A stretch of 64,000 nt of DNA, from NCBI GenBank assembly GCA_963422385.1, contig OY729432.1:3844001-3908000 (forward strand). The letters are read 5' to 3'. The DNA comes from JAJDTQ01 sp963422385. GTDB lineage: Bacteria; Desulfobacterota; Binatia; UBA9968; JAJDTQ01. This document shows positions 47,253 to 55,565 of the stretch, one piece after another. The position numbers and the translations under genes were made by a program. The first letter of the stretch is position 1; each line of letters starts with the position of its first letter. Below the pieces are notes generated by a model. The model searched no databases. It saw only the letters and a list, made by a program, of their open reading frames with translations, and was not told where the DNA came from.

Positions 47253-48335
47253 CTACAGCAGCCGCTCGGGAAGATTGATGAAGGTGCTCATCTCGGTCGG
47301 CAGCACCGCGGCGGGGGCTTTGCACACGTGGGCCGGAGTGAGCTGGTCTATCCGGGTCACTCCTATGAGCCCCATGGCGATGATGATCTCGTTCTCCAAA
47401 AGCTGCAGGGCGCGCACCAGACCTTCATGACCGCCCGCTCCCAGGGCCCAGCCCTGGAGCTTGCCGATGGTCACGGCCTTGGCGCCCAGTGCCACCGCCT
47501 TGAGTACGTCCGTGCCTCTCAGGAAGCCGCCGTCGATGACGATCTCGGCCTTGCCGTCCACGGCCCGGACGATCTCCGGCAGCATGTCCATGGTCCCCTG
47601 CCCGTGGTCGAGCTGGCGGCCGCCGTGGTTGGAGATGTAGATGACGTCCACGCCGTGCTCCACGGCGATGGCGGCGTCCTCCGCGGTGGCCACGCCCTTG
47701 AGGAGGAACGGCATTCCGCCGATCTCCTTGATGGCGTCCATGGTCTCCCAGGTGAGCCTGGCCTGCCAGAGCCTGTCCTGGTTGGCGGCCTCCCTCCGCT
47801 TGCTGGGCGGCAGCCAACGGTTCATCAACTGCCGCTCCCGGTTGCTGTAATGGGCGGAATCCACGGTCAGGCACAGGGCCTTGTACCCGGACTGCCTGAC
47901 CCGTCCCAGGATCTCCCCGATCCAGTCCAGGCCTCCGCGGATGTAGAGCTGGAATATCTTGTCCGACGGGGTGGCGGCCGCCGTCTCCTCGAGGGCGGGC
48001 TGGGTGACGGAGCTGACGAAGTTGACGGTGCCGAACTCGTCAGCGGCCCTGGCGGCGGCCACGGCGCCCTCAGGGGTGATCTGCTGAAGCGATCCGATGG
48101 GGGCCAGCATGACGGGAATGCGCAGCTTGTGGCCCAGCACGGTGGTGGATGTGTCCACCTCGGAGACGTCCACCAGCACCCGCGGACGAAAGGCCAGCGA
48201 GTCCAGGGCCAGCCGGTTGCGACGCATGGTGGTCTCCGATTCACTGCCGCCGCTCAGGTAATCCCACACGGGCTGGGGCAGGTTGCGCCGCGCCTGTACG
48301 ATAAGCTCCTGATTGCTGACGAATTCCTCACTCAT
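47253..48335 (-). CDS. FMN-dependent alpha-hydroxy-acid oxidizing protein (lactate/glycolate oxidase family)
   Basis: 360 aa. VWDYLSGGSESETTMRRNRLALDSL is the family N terminus, and LAPIGSLQQITPEGAVAAARAA the FMN site. FLLKGVATAEDA holds the flavin-binding Lys, YISNHGGRQLDHGQ the catalytic His-Gly-Gly-Arg, and EIVIDGGFLRGTDVLKAVALGAKAVTIGK the phosphate site. It oxidises an L-2-hydroxy acid. ATG 48335 has AAGGA upstream. It follows the ABC importer genes on the same strand after a 13-bp hairpin. Confidence 0.88.
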   Translation of the reverse strand: MSEEFVSNQELIVQARRNLPQPVWDYLSGGSESETTMRRNRLALDSLAFRPRVLVDVSEVDTSTTVLGHKLRIPVMLAPIGSLQQITPEGAVAAARAADEFGTVNFVSSVTQPALEETAAATPSDKIFQLYIRGGLDWIGEILGRVRQSGYKALCLTVDSAHYSNRERQLMNRWLPPSKRREAANQDRLWQARLTWETMDAIKEIGGMPFLLKGVATAEDAAIAVEHGVDVIYISNHGGRQLDHGQGTMDMLPEIVRAVDGKAEIVIDGGFLRGTDVLKAVALGAKAVTIGKLQGWALGAGGHEGLVRALQLLENEIIIAMGLIGVTRIDQLTPAHVCKAPAAVLPTEMSTFINLPERLL

Positions 48336-48395
48336 TCTCGTTTCCTTCCAACGAACGGTGCCTGGCCTCACGGATCGGCGGCGTAAAGGCGCAAC

Positions 48396-48428
48396 GGTGG
48401 GAGTCCGCATCCGCGGCGGACTCCCACC
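48396..48428. terminator. strong hairpin between the substrate-binding protein and hydroxy-acid oxidase genes
   Basis: GGTGGGAGTCCGC (48396-48408) pairs perfectly with GCGGACTCCCACC (48416-48428), loop of 7. There is no T-run on either strand, so it may be a partial terminator or mRNA stabiliser. Confidence 0.5.
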
Positions 48429-48476
48429 CGCCTCTTCCATCAGTGACCGGCGGGCCCTGTGGGGCCTGCGTGGGAA

Positions 48477-49481
48477 CTACTTGGCGCGCTTCGGGAAGAG
48501 CTTCGGCAGAAACGCATTGGTGTAGACGTTCTCCACCGCCGTCTTCTTCGGAAGCTTCATGTGCGTGGTGATGAGATTGTTGGTGAACACCATGCGGTCG
48601 TTCGTCATGTGGCCGATACCTTCCTTCATGGCGTTGGCGGACAGCAGAGAGTCCACGGCGATGTCGAAATGCGCCCGCGCCAGATCCGGGCTGATGGCGG
48701 GATTGTGCTTGAGGAAGATATCCACGGCCTTCTGCGGGTTCTCCACCGACCACGCGATGCCCTTGTAGGTCGCCGCCAGGAACCGTTTGACCAGATCCGG
48801 CTTGTTCTTGAGGGCCTTCTCGGATACCAGGAGGCCGTTGCCGTAGGTGGCCATGCCATAGTCGGCGTACAGCATGTAGTACGGCTTTTTACCCACCTTT
48901 CCGGAAGCCTTGTCCACCGTCGGCTTCTCGGTGTAGAAGATCAGGATCGCGTCCACCCGGCCGGCCATGAGACTCGGTGTGGTGGCGGGCACCGTCATGT
49001 TGACCCACGTGACCTTCTTGTGATCGAACTTGTTGATGTTGGCGAAGGCCGGAAAGATGACCCGCGAAGCGTTGGCCTCCGGCGAGCCGATCCTCTTGCC
49101 TTCCAGGTCCGACGGCTTGGTAATCTTGTTCGCCACCAGCGTGGCCACGGTTTCCAATGTCTTGTCGTGGATCATGCCGACCATCTTGAGATCGGCCCCC
49201 CGGGACTTGGCCGCGATCATGTTGCCCACGGACGCGAAGCCGAAGTCCTCGGTGCCGGAGGCCACCCGCTTCACGGTGTCGCCGGACCCGAAGCCGCGGG
49301 TCATGGCCACGTCGAGACCCGCTTCCTTCCAGAACCCCTTGTCAATGCTCGCATAGAACATGGCGTGCTTCCCGTAAGGGATCCAGTCCAGCGCGAACTT
49401 GACCTTGTCCGCAGCCGATGCGCTGCCGATGCCCATCACGTACAGCAGGAAGATCGCAAGCGCGATATACATACGTTTCAT
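48477..49481 (-). CDS. ABC transporter substrate-binding protein, NMT1/THI5-like
   Basis: 334 aa. A signal peptide (MKRMYIALAIFLLYVMGIGSASAA) precedes KVKFALDWIPYGKHAMFYASIDKGFWKEAGLDV, the core of the NMT1/THI5 family (HMP/thiamine-precursor, nitrate or sulfonate binders). SLMAGRVDAILIFYTEKP and the ligand-pocket helices follow. The ligand is not identifiable. It forms a set with the ATPase at 49520 and the permease at 50321. Confidence 0.9.
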   Translation of the reverse strand: MKRMYIALAIFLLYVMGIGSASAADKVKFALDWIPYGKHAMFYASIDKGFWKEAGLDVAMTRGFGSGDTVKRVASGTEDFGFASVGNMIAAKSRGADLKMVGMIHDKTLETVATLVANKITKPSDLEGKRIGSPEANASRVIFPAFANINKFDHKKVTWVNMTVPATTPSLMAGRVDAILIFYTEKPTVDKASGKVGKKPYYMLYADYGMATYGNGLLVSEKALKNKPDLVKRFLAATYKGIAWSVENPQKAVDIFLKHNPAISPDLARAHFDIAVDSLLSANAMKEGIGHMTNDRMVFTNNLITTHMKLPKKTAVENVYTNAFLPKLFPKRAK

Positions 49482-49519
49482 ATCAAACCTCCCAGGTTGG
49501 TTGTTGGTTTACGACTCCG

Positions 49520-50293
49520 TCACAGATACTGTAGACCAATGGTCTTTCCCACCTGCCTTACGCATTCGGTGAATTCCGCCGACAACCGCATCTCCGGGGT
49601 CCGGGGCCGCGGCAGCCCGACGTCAATGATGTCGGTGATATGGCCCGGCCGGGGCGTCATCACCATGACCCGATCCGCCAGGAAAACCGCTTCCGGTATG
49701 CTGTGGGTGATCAGCAGGCTGGTCTTCTTCATCTCGCTCCAGATGCGCTGAAGCTCCATGTTCATCTCGCCCCGGGTCATGGCGTCCAGGGCGCCGAAGG
49801 GCTCGTCCAGCAACAGCAGCGAAGGCTCGTGCACCAGCGCCCGGCTAATGGCGACGCGCTGCTGCATGCCGCCGGACAGCTCCCGCGGGTACTTTTCCTT
49901 GAACTCCGTGAGTCCCGTCAACTCCAGCATCTCCAGCGCCTTGGGATAGTATTCGTCCTTGGAGAGGCCGAGGATCTCCACCGGCAACAGGACGTTGTCG
50001 ATGACCGTGCGCCACTGGAACAGCACCGGCGTCTGGAACACGATGCCGGTGCTGGACTTGGGGCCCGTCACCGGAACGCCGTTCACCAGCACCTCGCCAC
50101 GGGTCTTGTCGAGCAAGCCGGCGATGATCTTCATGATGGTGGTCTTGCCGCAGCCGCTGTGACCCACCAGGGAGACGAACTCCTGATCGTAGACGTCAAA
50201 GGTAGCGTCCTCCAGCGCGACGACCGGCACATCCCTGGAAGGATACACCTTGGTGAGCTGCTTGACCTCGATGGCTTTTACGGCTTCCGTCAT
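49520..50293 (-). CDS. ABC transporter ATP-binding protein (NitT/TauT type)
   Basis: 257 aa. Walker A GHSGCGKTT, Q-loop TGIVFQTPVLF, signature LSGGMQQRVAISRAL, Walker B LLLLDEPFGALD and H-switch LLITHSI are all intact. The domain pattern with ALEDATFDVYDQEFV is that of nitrate/sulfonate/taurine-type importers. The energy subunit for the NMT1-type binding protein next to it. Confidence 0.93.
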   Translation of the reverse strand: MTEAVKAIEVKQLTKVYPSRDVPVVALEDATFDVYDQEFVSLVGHSGCGKTTIMKIIAGLLDKTRGEVLVNGVPVTGPKSSTGIVFQTPVLFQWRTVIDNVLLPVEILGLSKDEYYPKALEMLELTGLTEFKEKYPRELSGGMQQRVAISRALVHEPSLLLLDEPFGALDAMTRGEMNMELQRIWSEMKKTSLLITHSIPEAVFLADRVMVMTPRPGHITDIIDVGLPRPRTPEMRLSAEFTECVRQVGKTIGLQYL

Positions 50294-50320
50294 CCGATAA
50301 TCCGTCCGCCTGACGGCCCG

Positions 50321-51103
50321 TTACATGCCGAAGCTCGACGGCTGATCTTCCTCGCCGATGCTCCATGGGATCAACCAGAGCTCCAGCAGCACGAGGACGC
50401 CGTACAGGACCAGCCCCAGGGCCGACAGCACGACGAGGGCCGCGAACATGAGCGGCGTATTGATTTCGTAATTGGCAACCATGACCAGGTAGCCGAGACC
50501 GGTGTTGCCGCCGACGAACTCGCCGATGATGGCGCCGATCACCGCAAGCGTGATGGCGATCTTGAGGCCGCCGAAGAAGTGCGGCAGCGCGTTGGGCAGG
50601 CGGACCTTGGTGAAGATCTGCCAATCCGAGGCTTGCAGCGACCTGACCAGATCCAGCATCTCGGGCTGCACCATGCGCATGCCCTGGACCGTGGTGACGA
50701 TGATGGGGAACCACGAAACCAGAAACGCGATGAGCACCTTGGAGCTCTCGCCATACCCCACCCACACCAGCAGAAGCGGTGCGATGGCCACCTTGGGGAC
50801 GATCTGGGCGACGAGGATCAGCGGATAGAGCAGATTCTGGAGCACCCGGGAGTAGACGATCATGATGGCGGAGATCACCCCCAGCACGAGCCCCATCAGA
50901 AAGCCGTAGATGGTTTCCCGGAAAGTGACGAAGCAATGCTCCATGAGGGGGCCGATTTTGAGAAAGAGGGTGGCGATCACCTGCGACGGCGCGGGCAGCA
51001 GGAACTCGGATATGGAGAACAGCCATACCGACAGCTCCCACAGCACCGTGAACAGCGCGAGACTGAAGGTGATGGTGCCGAACTCCTTGACACGTTCAAG
51101 CAT
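50321..51103 (-). CDS. ABC transporter permease (BPD/NitT-TauT type)
   Basis: 260 aa, about six membrane helices. The conserved EAA-type coupling loop is SLQASDWQIFTKVRLPNALPHFFGGLKIAI. ATG 51103 is chosen because it has GAGGGG 5 bases upstream and leaves the N-terminal helix intact. It is the first gene of a permease-ATPase-binding protein operon read on the minus strand. Confidence 0.9.
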   Translation of the reverse strand: MLERVKEFGTITFSLALFTVLWELSVWLFSISEFLLPAPSQVIATLFLKIGPLMEHCFVTFRETIYGFLMGLVLGVISAIMIVYSRVLQNLLYPLILVAQIVPKVAIAPLLLVWVGYGESSKVLIAFLVSWFPIIVTTVQGMRMVQPEMLDLVRSLQASDWQIFTKVRLPNALPHFFGGLKIAITLAVIGAIIGEFVGGNTGLGYLVMVANYEINTPLMFAALVVLSALGLVLYGVLVLLELWLIPWSIGEEDQPSSFGM

Positions 51104-51262
51104 GGGTTCCCCTCGCATGGCCGATGGCGCGGGACAATCGTTCAGCACGCTTCATACCACAAGTTCCCGCACAAGAAACCCCCGCGGCGGCATTTTCGCG
51201 GGACCGGCGGCCTCCCGGAGTTCGTCGGCTCTTGCTGTGGGTGATCCGCGCAACAACGGTGC

Positions 51263-51288
51263 ACGGACGGGTTTGAGGCCCGCCCCTG
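51263..51288. repeat. GGGCGGGTTTG-family palindromic repeat
   Basis: ACGGACGGGTTTGAGGCCC and the following GCCCCTGC are a variant of the palindrome at 15934. It lies between the permease gene and the glutaredoxin-like selenoprotein. Confidence 0.5.
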
Positions 51289-51397
51289 CAACAGACGCCT
51301 CCGCACGGCCGGCCTCCATGATTCGGCGATTGCCCCGAGCCTCGTTTGACGGTACAGGTTTGGACAGGCAGCGGAACAAATTCGGAAAGGACCAGCC

Positions 51398-51613
51398 ATG
51401 CCGAACAAGGCAACGATCTTCGGACACGACTATTGAGACTACACCTCGAGTGCCCGTCGGGACTACTCGGACCGAAACATACCTTTCGACTACGTCAACG
51501 TGCTGGAGGACGAGGAAGGCCTTGGATGCATGATGGAACTGAACGGCGGCAGCCGCGAGATCCCGGTGATCGTGGAGGACGGCCGGGTCACCGTAGGCTT
51601 CGGCGGAAGCTGA
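51398..51613 (+). CDS. glutaredoxin-like small protein, probable selenoprotein (UxxT; UXX-star type)
   Basis: Frame from ATG 51398 to TGA 51613 with one internal TGA at 51434-51436. Read as selenocysteine it is 71 aa: ATIFGHDY-U-DYTSSARRDYSDRNIPFDYVNVLED, then GGSREIPVIVEDGRVTVGFGGS. The TGA sits at the glutaredoxin active-site turn (beta strand, then U-x-x-T, then helix). The cis-Pro segment IPVIVEDG and VTVGFGG end follow the small seleno-glutaredoxin family known as UXX-star. A hairpin 19 bases after the TGA fits a SECIS. GGAAAGGACC lies upstream of the ATG. Conventional annotation would miss it because both parts are very short. Confidence 0.85.
51447..51469 (+). promoter_or_regulatory. 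SECIS-like hairpin in the glutaredoxin-like gene
   Basis: CGAGT (51447-51451) pairs with ACTCG (51465-51469), and inside it CCC (51453-51455) pairs with GGG (51459-51461) around loop GTC. The loop starts 19 bases after the TGA and begins with G, as bacterial SECIS elements require. Confidence 0.65.
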
Positions 51614-51639
51614 GCAGTGTAGCGGCCGCGGTCGCGGCT

Positions 51640-52197
51640 GGGGAGGCTGTCCGATATCTTGTGTAAGAGAGTGTTGTGGTTCCAATACCTTGACAATGAC
51701 TGGGAGGACCTGCAGTGAGGACACTCTGACCCGAACTCCTGGACAAGCTCTGGACGATTACCAAGCACCGGAAGAAGTTTGGGTGAAGAGGGGTCGTTCC
51801 GGCAATTGAAGAAGGCGCTGATGGAACGCGCGCTCGGCACGCGTACTTGGTCTACCAGAAGGGGACCCGGCCGAGCGTAGCATGGGCAACGGCCGTTCGG
51901 ACAAAACGGTTCTGACCGAGGACGGCGAGGTTGACTTGGCGGTGCCGCGCGACCGCAATGGTACCGTCGAGCCGGTGAGCATTCCCAAGGACGAGCGTCG
52001 CCTCGACGGTTTCGAAGACCACCTCCCGCGCTGTATGCGCGCGGCATGACAGTGTGCGAGCTCCGCGGCCATCTGCAGGAGAGCTACGGCGTCGAGGTAC
52101 CGACGGGCCTGATCCGTCGGGTGACCGACGCAGTGCTTGGAAAAGTGCTGGACCAAGAGCCTCGATCTGCCGCTCTCGCGTTGAATCCCCCCTGAGC
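51640..52197 (+). pseudogene. IS256-family transposase relic
   Basis: Pieces of an IS256-type transposase in shifting frames are seen: SFRQLKKALMERALG (about 51790), LTEDGEVDLAVPRDRNGTVEPVSIPKDERRLDGFEDH (about 51915-52030), and after a frameshift LYARGMTVCELRGHLQESYGVEV, then IRRVTDAVLGKVL (about 52035-52150). A left end resembling GAGGCTGTCCGATATCTTGTG lies near 51643. The DDE core and the 3' two thirds are missing. Non-functional. Confidence 0.75.
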
Positions 52198-52264
52198 TAC
52201 CTCTATCCAAATCCGACCGAACAAGGCAATCATCGTTTGGCATCGTTGTCGACGCTGTCCTGCA

Positions 52265-52751
52265 CTAGCCTTTTGAGGGCATCAGGCTTTCCAGTTTTTT
52301 CTTGATGTCTCCTTCCAGTTCTCGGACCTTCTCCCAAGTATCACCCGCATCAAGAATTCTGGGCAGATCCTGCCACTTCTCTTTAAGACACTCCAATGCC
52401 TGATCCAACCTGATGAACGGTTCGCCGGTCGGGCCCTCCTCCGGAACAGCTTCGTAGCAACGCAAGAAATCGTCCCGGGTCTTTTCGTCCATCCAACCCT
52501 TCGCCACAGCGAGGTGCTCGAGGGGGACAAGGGTGTCCGGTCTGTTGACAAGCCCGACATCCACCGTCTCGAGAAACGTCATGCCGTCGTCTTTCGCTGG
52601 CCCACGATCCCTGAAAAACCGCAACTTCAGAGTTTCCACTGTAAAGGTTGCAACAGCGTGGCCAAAGGCAGCCTCAGAGTCGTCCCCCGATGAACTCTCG
52701 TCTTGAACAATCTCCGCTTGGCCCAAGTCGTATGACTCAAGCTTCTTCCTA
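52265..52751 (-). pseudogene. 3' part of an unknown gene split by the IS5 copy
   Basis: Reads KKLESYDLGQAEIVQDES, then FGHAVATFTVETLKLRFF to a TAG at 52265, about 162 residues. No family recognised; helices and Glu/Asp-rich stretches (LDQALECLKEKWQDL) are visible. Removing the IS and one target copy joins it in frame to the fragment at 53957-54251 as GDFVESIR-KKLESYDLG. AT-richer than the surroundings. Confidence 0.75.
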
Positions 52752-53956
52752 GGGAAAGTCTGAACAAGTCGGTTTTGGCAGAATGGGTTTATTGATGACG
52801 GAGTGGAGAGCGGGCCATGGAGCAAGCGACGTTTGCGGAGTTGGAGCACGATCTGAAGAAGCGTCACACGCGGCGCGAGGCGTTTCTCGAGAAGATGGAG
52901 GCGCTGATCCCTTGAGAGCGGCTGGAGAAGCGGGGCGAGCCGTTCTATCCGAAGGCCGGGCGCGGTCCGCGTCCCTATCCGCTGGGGGTGATGGTGCGGG
53001 TGCACTGCGTGCAGTTGTTCTACAACCTGAGCGACCCCGGGATGGAGGGCCTGCTCTACGAGGTGGAGTCGGTGCGGCGGTTTGTGGGGCTGCGCCTGTC
53101 GGGTGCGCTGCCCGACGAGACGACGGTCCTGCACTTCCGCCGCCTGCTGGACAGGCACGGTCTGGGGGAGACGCTGTTCGAGGAGATCAACGCGCATCCG
53201 GCCTCGCTCGGGCACCGGTTGAAGACGGGGACGATCGTGGACGCGGGCGTCCTCGCCGCGCCGTCGTCGACGAAGAACCGCAAGGGGGAGAGGGACCCTG
53301 AGATGCACCAGACGAAGAAGGGGAAGCAGTGGTACTTCGGGATGAAGGCGCACATCGGCGTGGATGCGCAGTCGGGCTTGACGCACAGTCTGGAGACGAC
53401 ACCAGCCAACGCATCGGACGTGGCGACGGCGCACGCGCTGCTGCACGGGGGCGAGGAGCGGGTGTGGGGCGACGCCGGCTACCAGGGGGTGGGCAAGCGC
53501 GAGGAGAACCGGGACACGGACGTGGACTGGCAGGTGGCGATGAAGCCCGGCAAGCGCAAGCTGTTGGACAAGGCGGGACCGGAGGAAGCGGCGGAGAAGC
53601 GCAAGGACTTGGTGCGGGCCAAGGTGGAGCATCCGTTCCTGTACGTGAAGCGCCACTTCGGCTACGCCAAGGTGCGCTGCCGGGGGCTGGCGAAGAACAC
53701 CCAGCGTATCGCCGTGCTGCTCGGGTTCACCAATCTGCTCATCGCCCGGCGCTACGACACCGCCTCACCCGGAGCCGATCCGTCCGGAGCTGCCGCAAGG
53801 CGGCGGCAAGCGGGCCGATCGGTCGCAGACAGCACCTTGATTCGCCCTTGCTTGCGTGTCAACCGACCACAGGCCGCTCTCGGATAGCTTCCCGCTTTCA
53901 CCAACGCACGCGATGAACTCTGTACCCGTCAATATCGGGTCTGTTCAGACCTTCCC
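52752..53956 (+). mobile_element. IS5-family insertion sequence
   Basis: Terminal inverted repeats GGGAAAGTCTGAACA (52752-52766) and, reversed, GGGAAGGTCTGAACA (53942-53956) differ at one base. The likely target duplication is the IS5-type YTAR tetranucleotide (CTAG on the left, CTAA on the right). It carries a transposase disabled by one stop codon and splits a host gene. Confidence 0.88.
52817..53887 (+). pseudogene. IS5-family transposase with a nonsense codon
   Basis: MEQATFAELEHDLKKRHTRREAFLEKMEALIP-stop-ERLEKRGEPFYPKAGRG: the TGA at 52913-52915 stands where related IS5 transposases have Trp (EALIPWERLEK). All else is open. The DDE residues are visible in TIVDAGVLAAPSS, VWGDAGYQGVGKREEN and VRAKVEHPFLYVKRHFGY. 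The C terminus runs on about 45 residues beyond the usual end. An ATG at 52991 (within MVRVHCVQLFY) could restart a shortened product. Confidence 0.85.
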
Positions 53957-54251
53957 TAATGCTTTCGACAAAATCCCCCTGCATAACAGCACATTCGTTA
54001 CGGTAGATAGGCACCAAGGGTTGGCAATATGCTGTGGCCTTGTCGTAACAGATACTGGACCTCCCGCAGAAACCAGCTGCCGGGTCGCGCACGTAGCGGA
54101 TGGTCTGAAAAGACGAACTGATGTCCGTTCCAGATATGGTGGTCCAGAAATGATCGATTGGCAGCCCATTAGTGTTCCGGCCGTGTCCAGTCGCTGTAAA
54201 CAGAATCGCACGATGTCCCGTTATATGGCATGGGTGGTGCTCAGGGGCCTT
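53957..54251 (-). pseudogene. 5' part of the unknown gene split by IS5
   Basis: The minus frame is open from 54251 and ends at the IS boundary: HITGHRAILFTATGHGRN, then ICYDKATAYCQPLVPIYRNECAVMQGDFVESIR. It continues as KKLESYD in the fragment at 52751. There is no ATG in the upstream part, so the true start is unclear (GTG 54092 is available). 54252-54421 holds no recognised feature. Confidence 0.6.
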
Positions 54252-54421
54252 TCATTGTTCGCGAGAAGTGTAGCGGAAGCAGGCGGGCAGGCCGTCGCGA
54301 TCGTTGCCCTTTGTGGCATCGGGGGTGCTCCTTCCTTGGTGGTTCTTGCTTGTCTGACCCGAGTACTTCCGCTCCCGAGCTGGCACAAACCCTTGTACAT
54401 CACCCCGTAACCTCCGGAGAA

Positions 54422-54451
54422 TTGACTTGCGTCGCCCTAAACGGATATCCT
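54422..54451 (+). promoter_or_regulatory. probable promoter of the Dabb-isochorismatase gene
   Basis: TTGACT (54422-54427), 18 bases, TATCCT (54446-54451), 49 bases before the GTG start at 54501. Confidence 0.45.
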
Positions 54452-54500
54452 CAGTTCCGACCGTATCGTGATTCTTGACGTTGCCTTTCGGAGGTTTGCG

Positions 54501-55463
54501 GTGATCAAGCACGTCGTTCTCGTCAAGCTCAAGCCTGACGCATCCCCGGAGCAGATCGACCGGATGCTGGCCGGTTACAACTCCATGACGGATGCCATAC
54601 CGGACTTGTTGGGCTGGTCCATGGGACCGAACCTGCGGCTCGGCGGCGAGTACGACTACGCCATGGTGGCCATCCTGGAGGACGCGGAGAGCCTTCAGCG
54701 CTACATAGATCACCCGGTACACCGGCAGGTGGCCCGGGAGCTGGGACGGCCCATCTTCGAGAAACGGGAGATCGCCGACTACGAGTTCGACCCGGAAGAG
54801 GAGATGTGGGAGCCCCAGGTGCAGGAGGTGTGGACGGAGTTGGGGGACACGGTGCGGACGGGGCACACGGCCCTGGTGGTCATCGACGTGCAGAACGACT
54901 TCTGCGCGCCCGGCGGCGCGCGGATGAAGGGGGATCCGAGCTTCGTCGAAGCCATGCGCGAGCCGTTGCGCCTCATGGTGGAAGCGGCCCGGGCCGCGGG
55001 TGTGCCGGTGATCTACACCCAGACCTCGAACGATACCGGGCACGACAACGGCCCGATCCTGGCGCGACGCGCGCGGGTGGGGCTCGCCAACGCCAAGTAC
55101 ACAGTCCCGGGCACCCCGGGATGGGACGTCTGCGATTTCGTGGCGCCCGCTCCCGGCGACGTCAGGGTCAAGAAGTGGCACCACAGCGGCTTCACCAATC
55201 CCGAGATGGACGCCACCCTGGGACGCCTGGGCATCAAGACGCTGCTGTTCACCGGCGCCGCCACCAACGGCTGCGTCGAGGCTACGGTCCGGGACGCGTT
55301 CGCCCGAGGCTACTACAACGTGGTGCTGGAAGACTGCGTCGCAGCCTACGACGCCGATCTGCATCGCTATTCGCTCAAGAACATGGCCATCCACTTCGCT
55401 CTCATCAGCTCGAGCCGCGAGGTTCAGCGCACGTGGGCGGAACAGGGAGCGCTGGCCGGCTGA
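54501..55463 (+). CDS. Dabb domain fused to isochorismatase-family hydrolase
   Basis: 320 aa, GTG start with GGAGG 6 bases upstream. Residues 1 to about 95 form a Dabb (stress-responsive alpha/beta barrel) domain (VIKHVVLVKLKPDASPEQID and ESLQRYIDHPVHRQVA). Residues about 110-318 form a cysteine hydrolase of the isochorismatase/nicotinamidase family with Asp in VVIDVQNDFCAP, Lys in VRVKKWHHSGF and Cys in TGAATNGCVEATVRDA. The hydrolase likely cleaves an amide or ether. The fusion is unusual and may bring substrate capture and hydrolysis together. It precedes the CmcJ-type gene on the same strand. Confidence 0.88.
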   Translation: MIKHVVLVKLKPDASPEQIDRMLAGYNSMTDAIPDLLGWSMGPNLRLGGEYDYAMVAILEDAESLQRYIDHPVHRQVARELGRPIFEKREIADYEFDPEEEMWEPQVQEVWTELGDTVRTGHTALVVIDVQNDFCAPGGARMKGDPSFVEAMREPLRLMVEAARAAGVPVIYTQTSNDTGHDNGPILARRARVGLANAKYTVPGTPGWDVCDFVAPAPGDVRVKKWHHSGFTNPEMDATLGRLGIKTLLFTGAATNGCVEATVRDAFARGYYNVVLEDCVAAYDADLHRYSLKNMAIHFALISSSREVQRTWAEQGALAG

Positions 55464-55483
55464 CGGCACAGCCCGTCAGGTGC

Positions 55484-55510
55484 AGGGGCGAGCTGCAAAC
55501 CCGCCCGCGC
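55484..55510. repeat. GGGCGGGTTTG-family repeat, inverted orientation
   Basis: AGGGGCGAGCTGCAAACCC followed by GCCCGCGC is a degenerate copy of the palindrome at 15934, in the gap between the Dabb-isochorismatase and CmcJ-like genes. Confidence 0.4.
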
Positions 55511-55565
55511 ATGAGTCGCACGACAAGAACCGCAAAGCGGGACCGCGGTCCCAAAGGAGTTCACC

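Noticed and set aside
51396..51436. 12-residue peptide ending at the first TGA of the glutaredoxin-like gene
   Set aside because: The frame after the TGA continues with family motifs and a SECIS-like hairpin, so read-through by Sec explains it better.
52913..52915. In-frame TGA of the IS5 transposase as a third selenocysteine codon
   Set aside because: The related transposases have Trp (TGG) here, not Cys. No redox motif or SECIS-like hairpin fits. It is a simple nonsense change.
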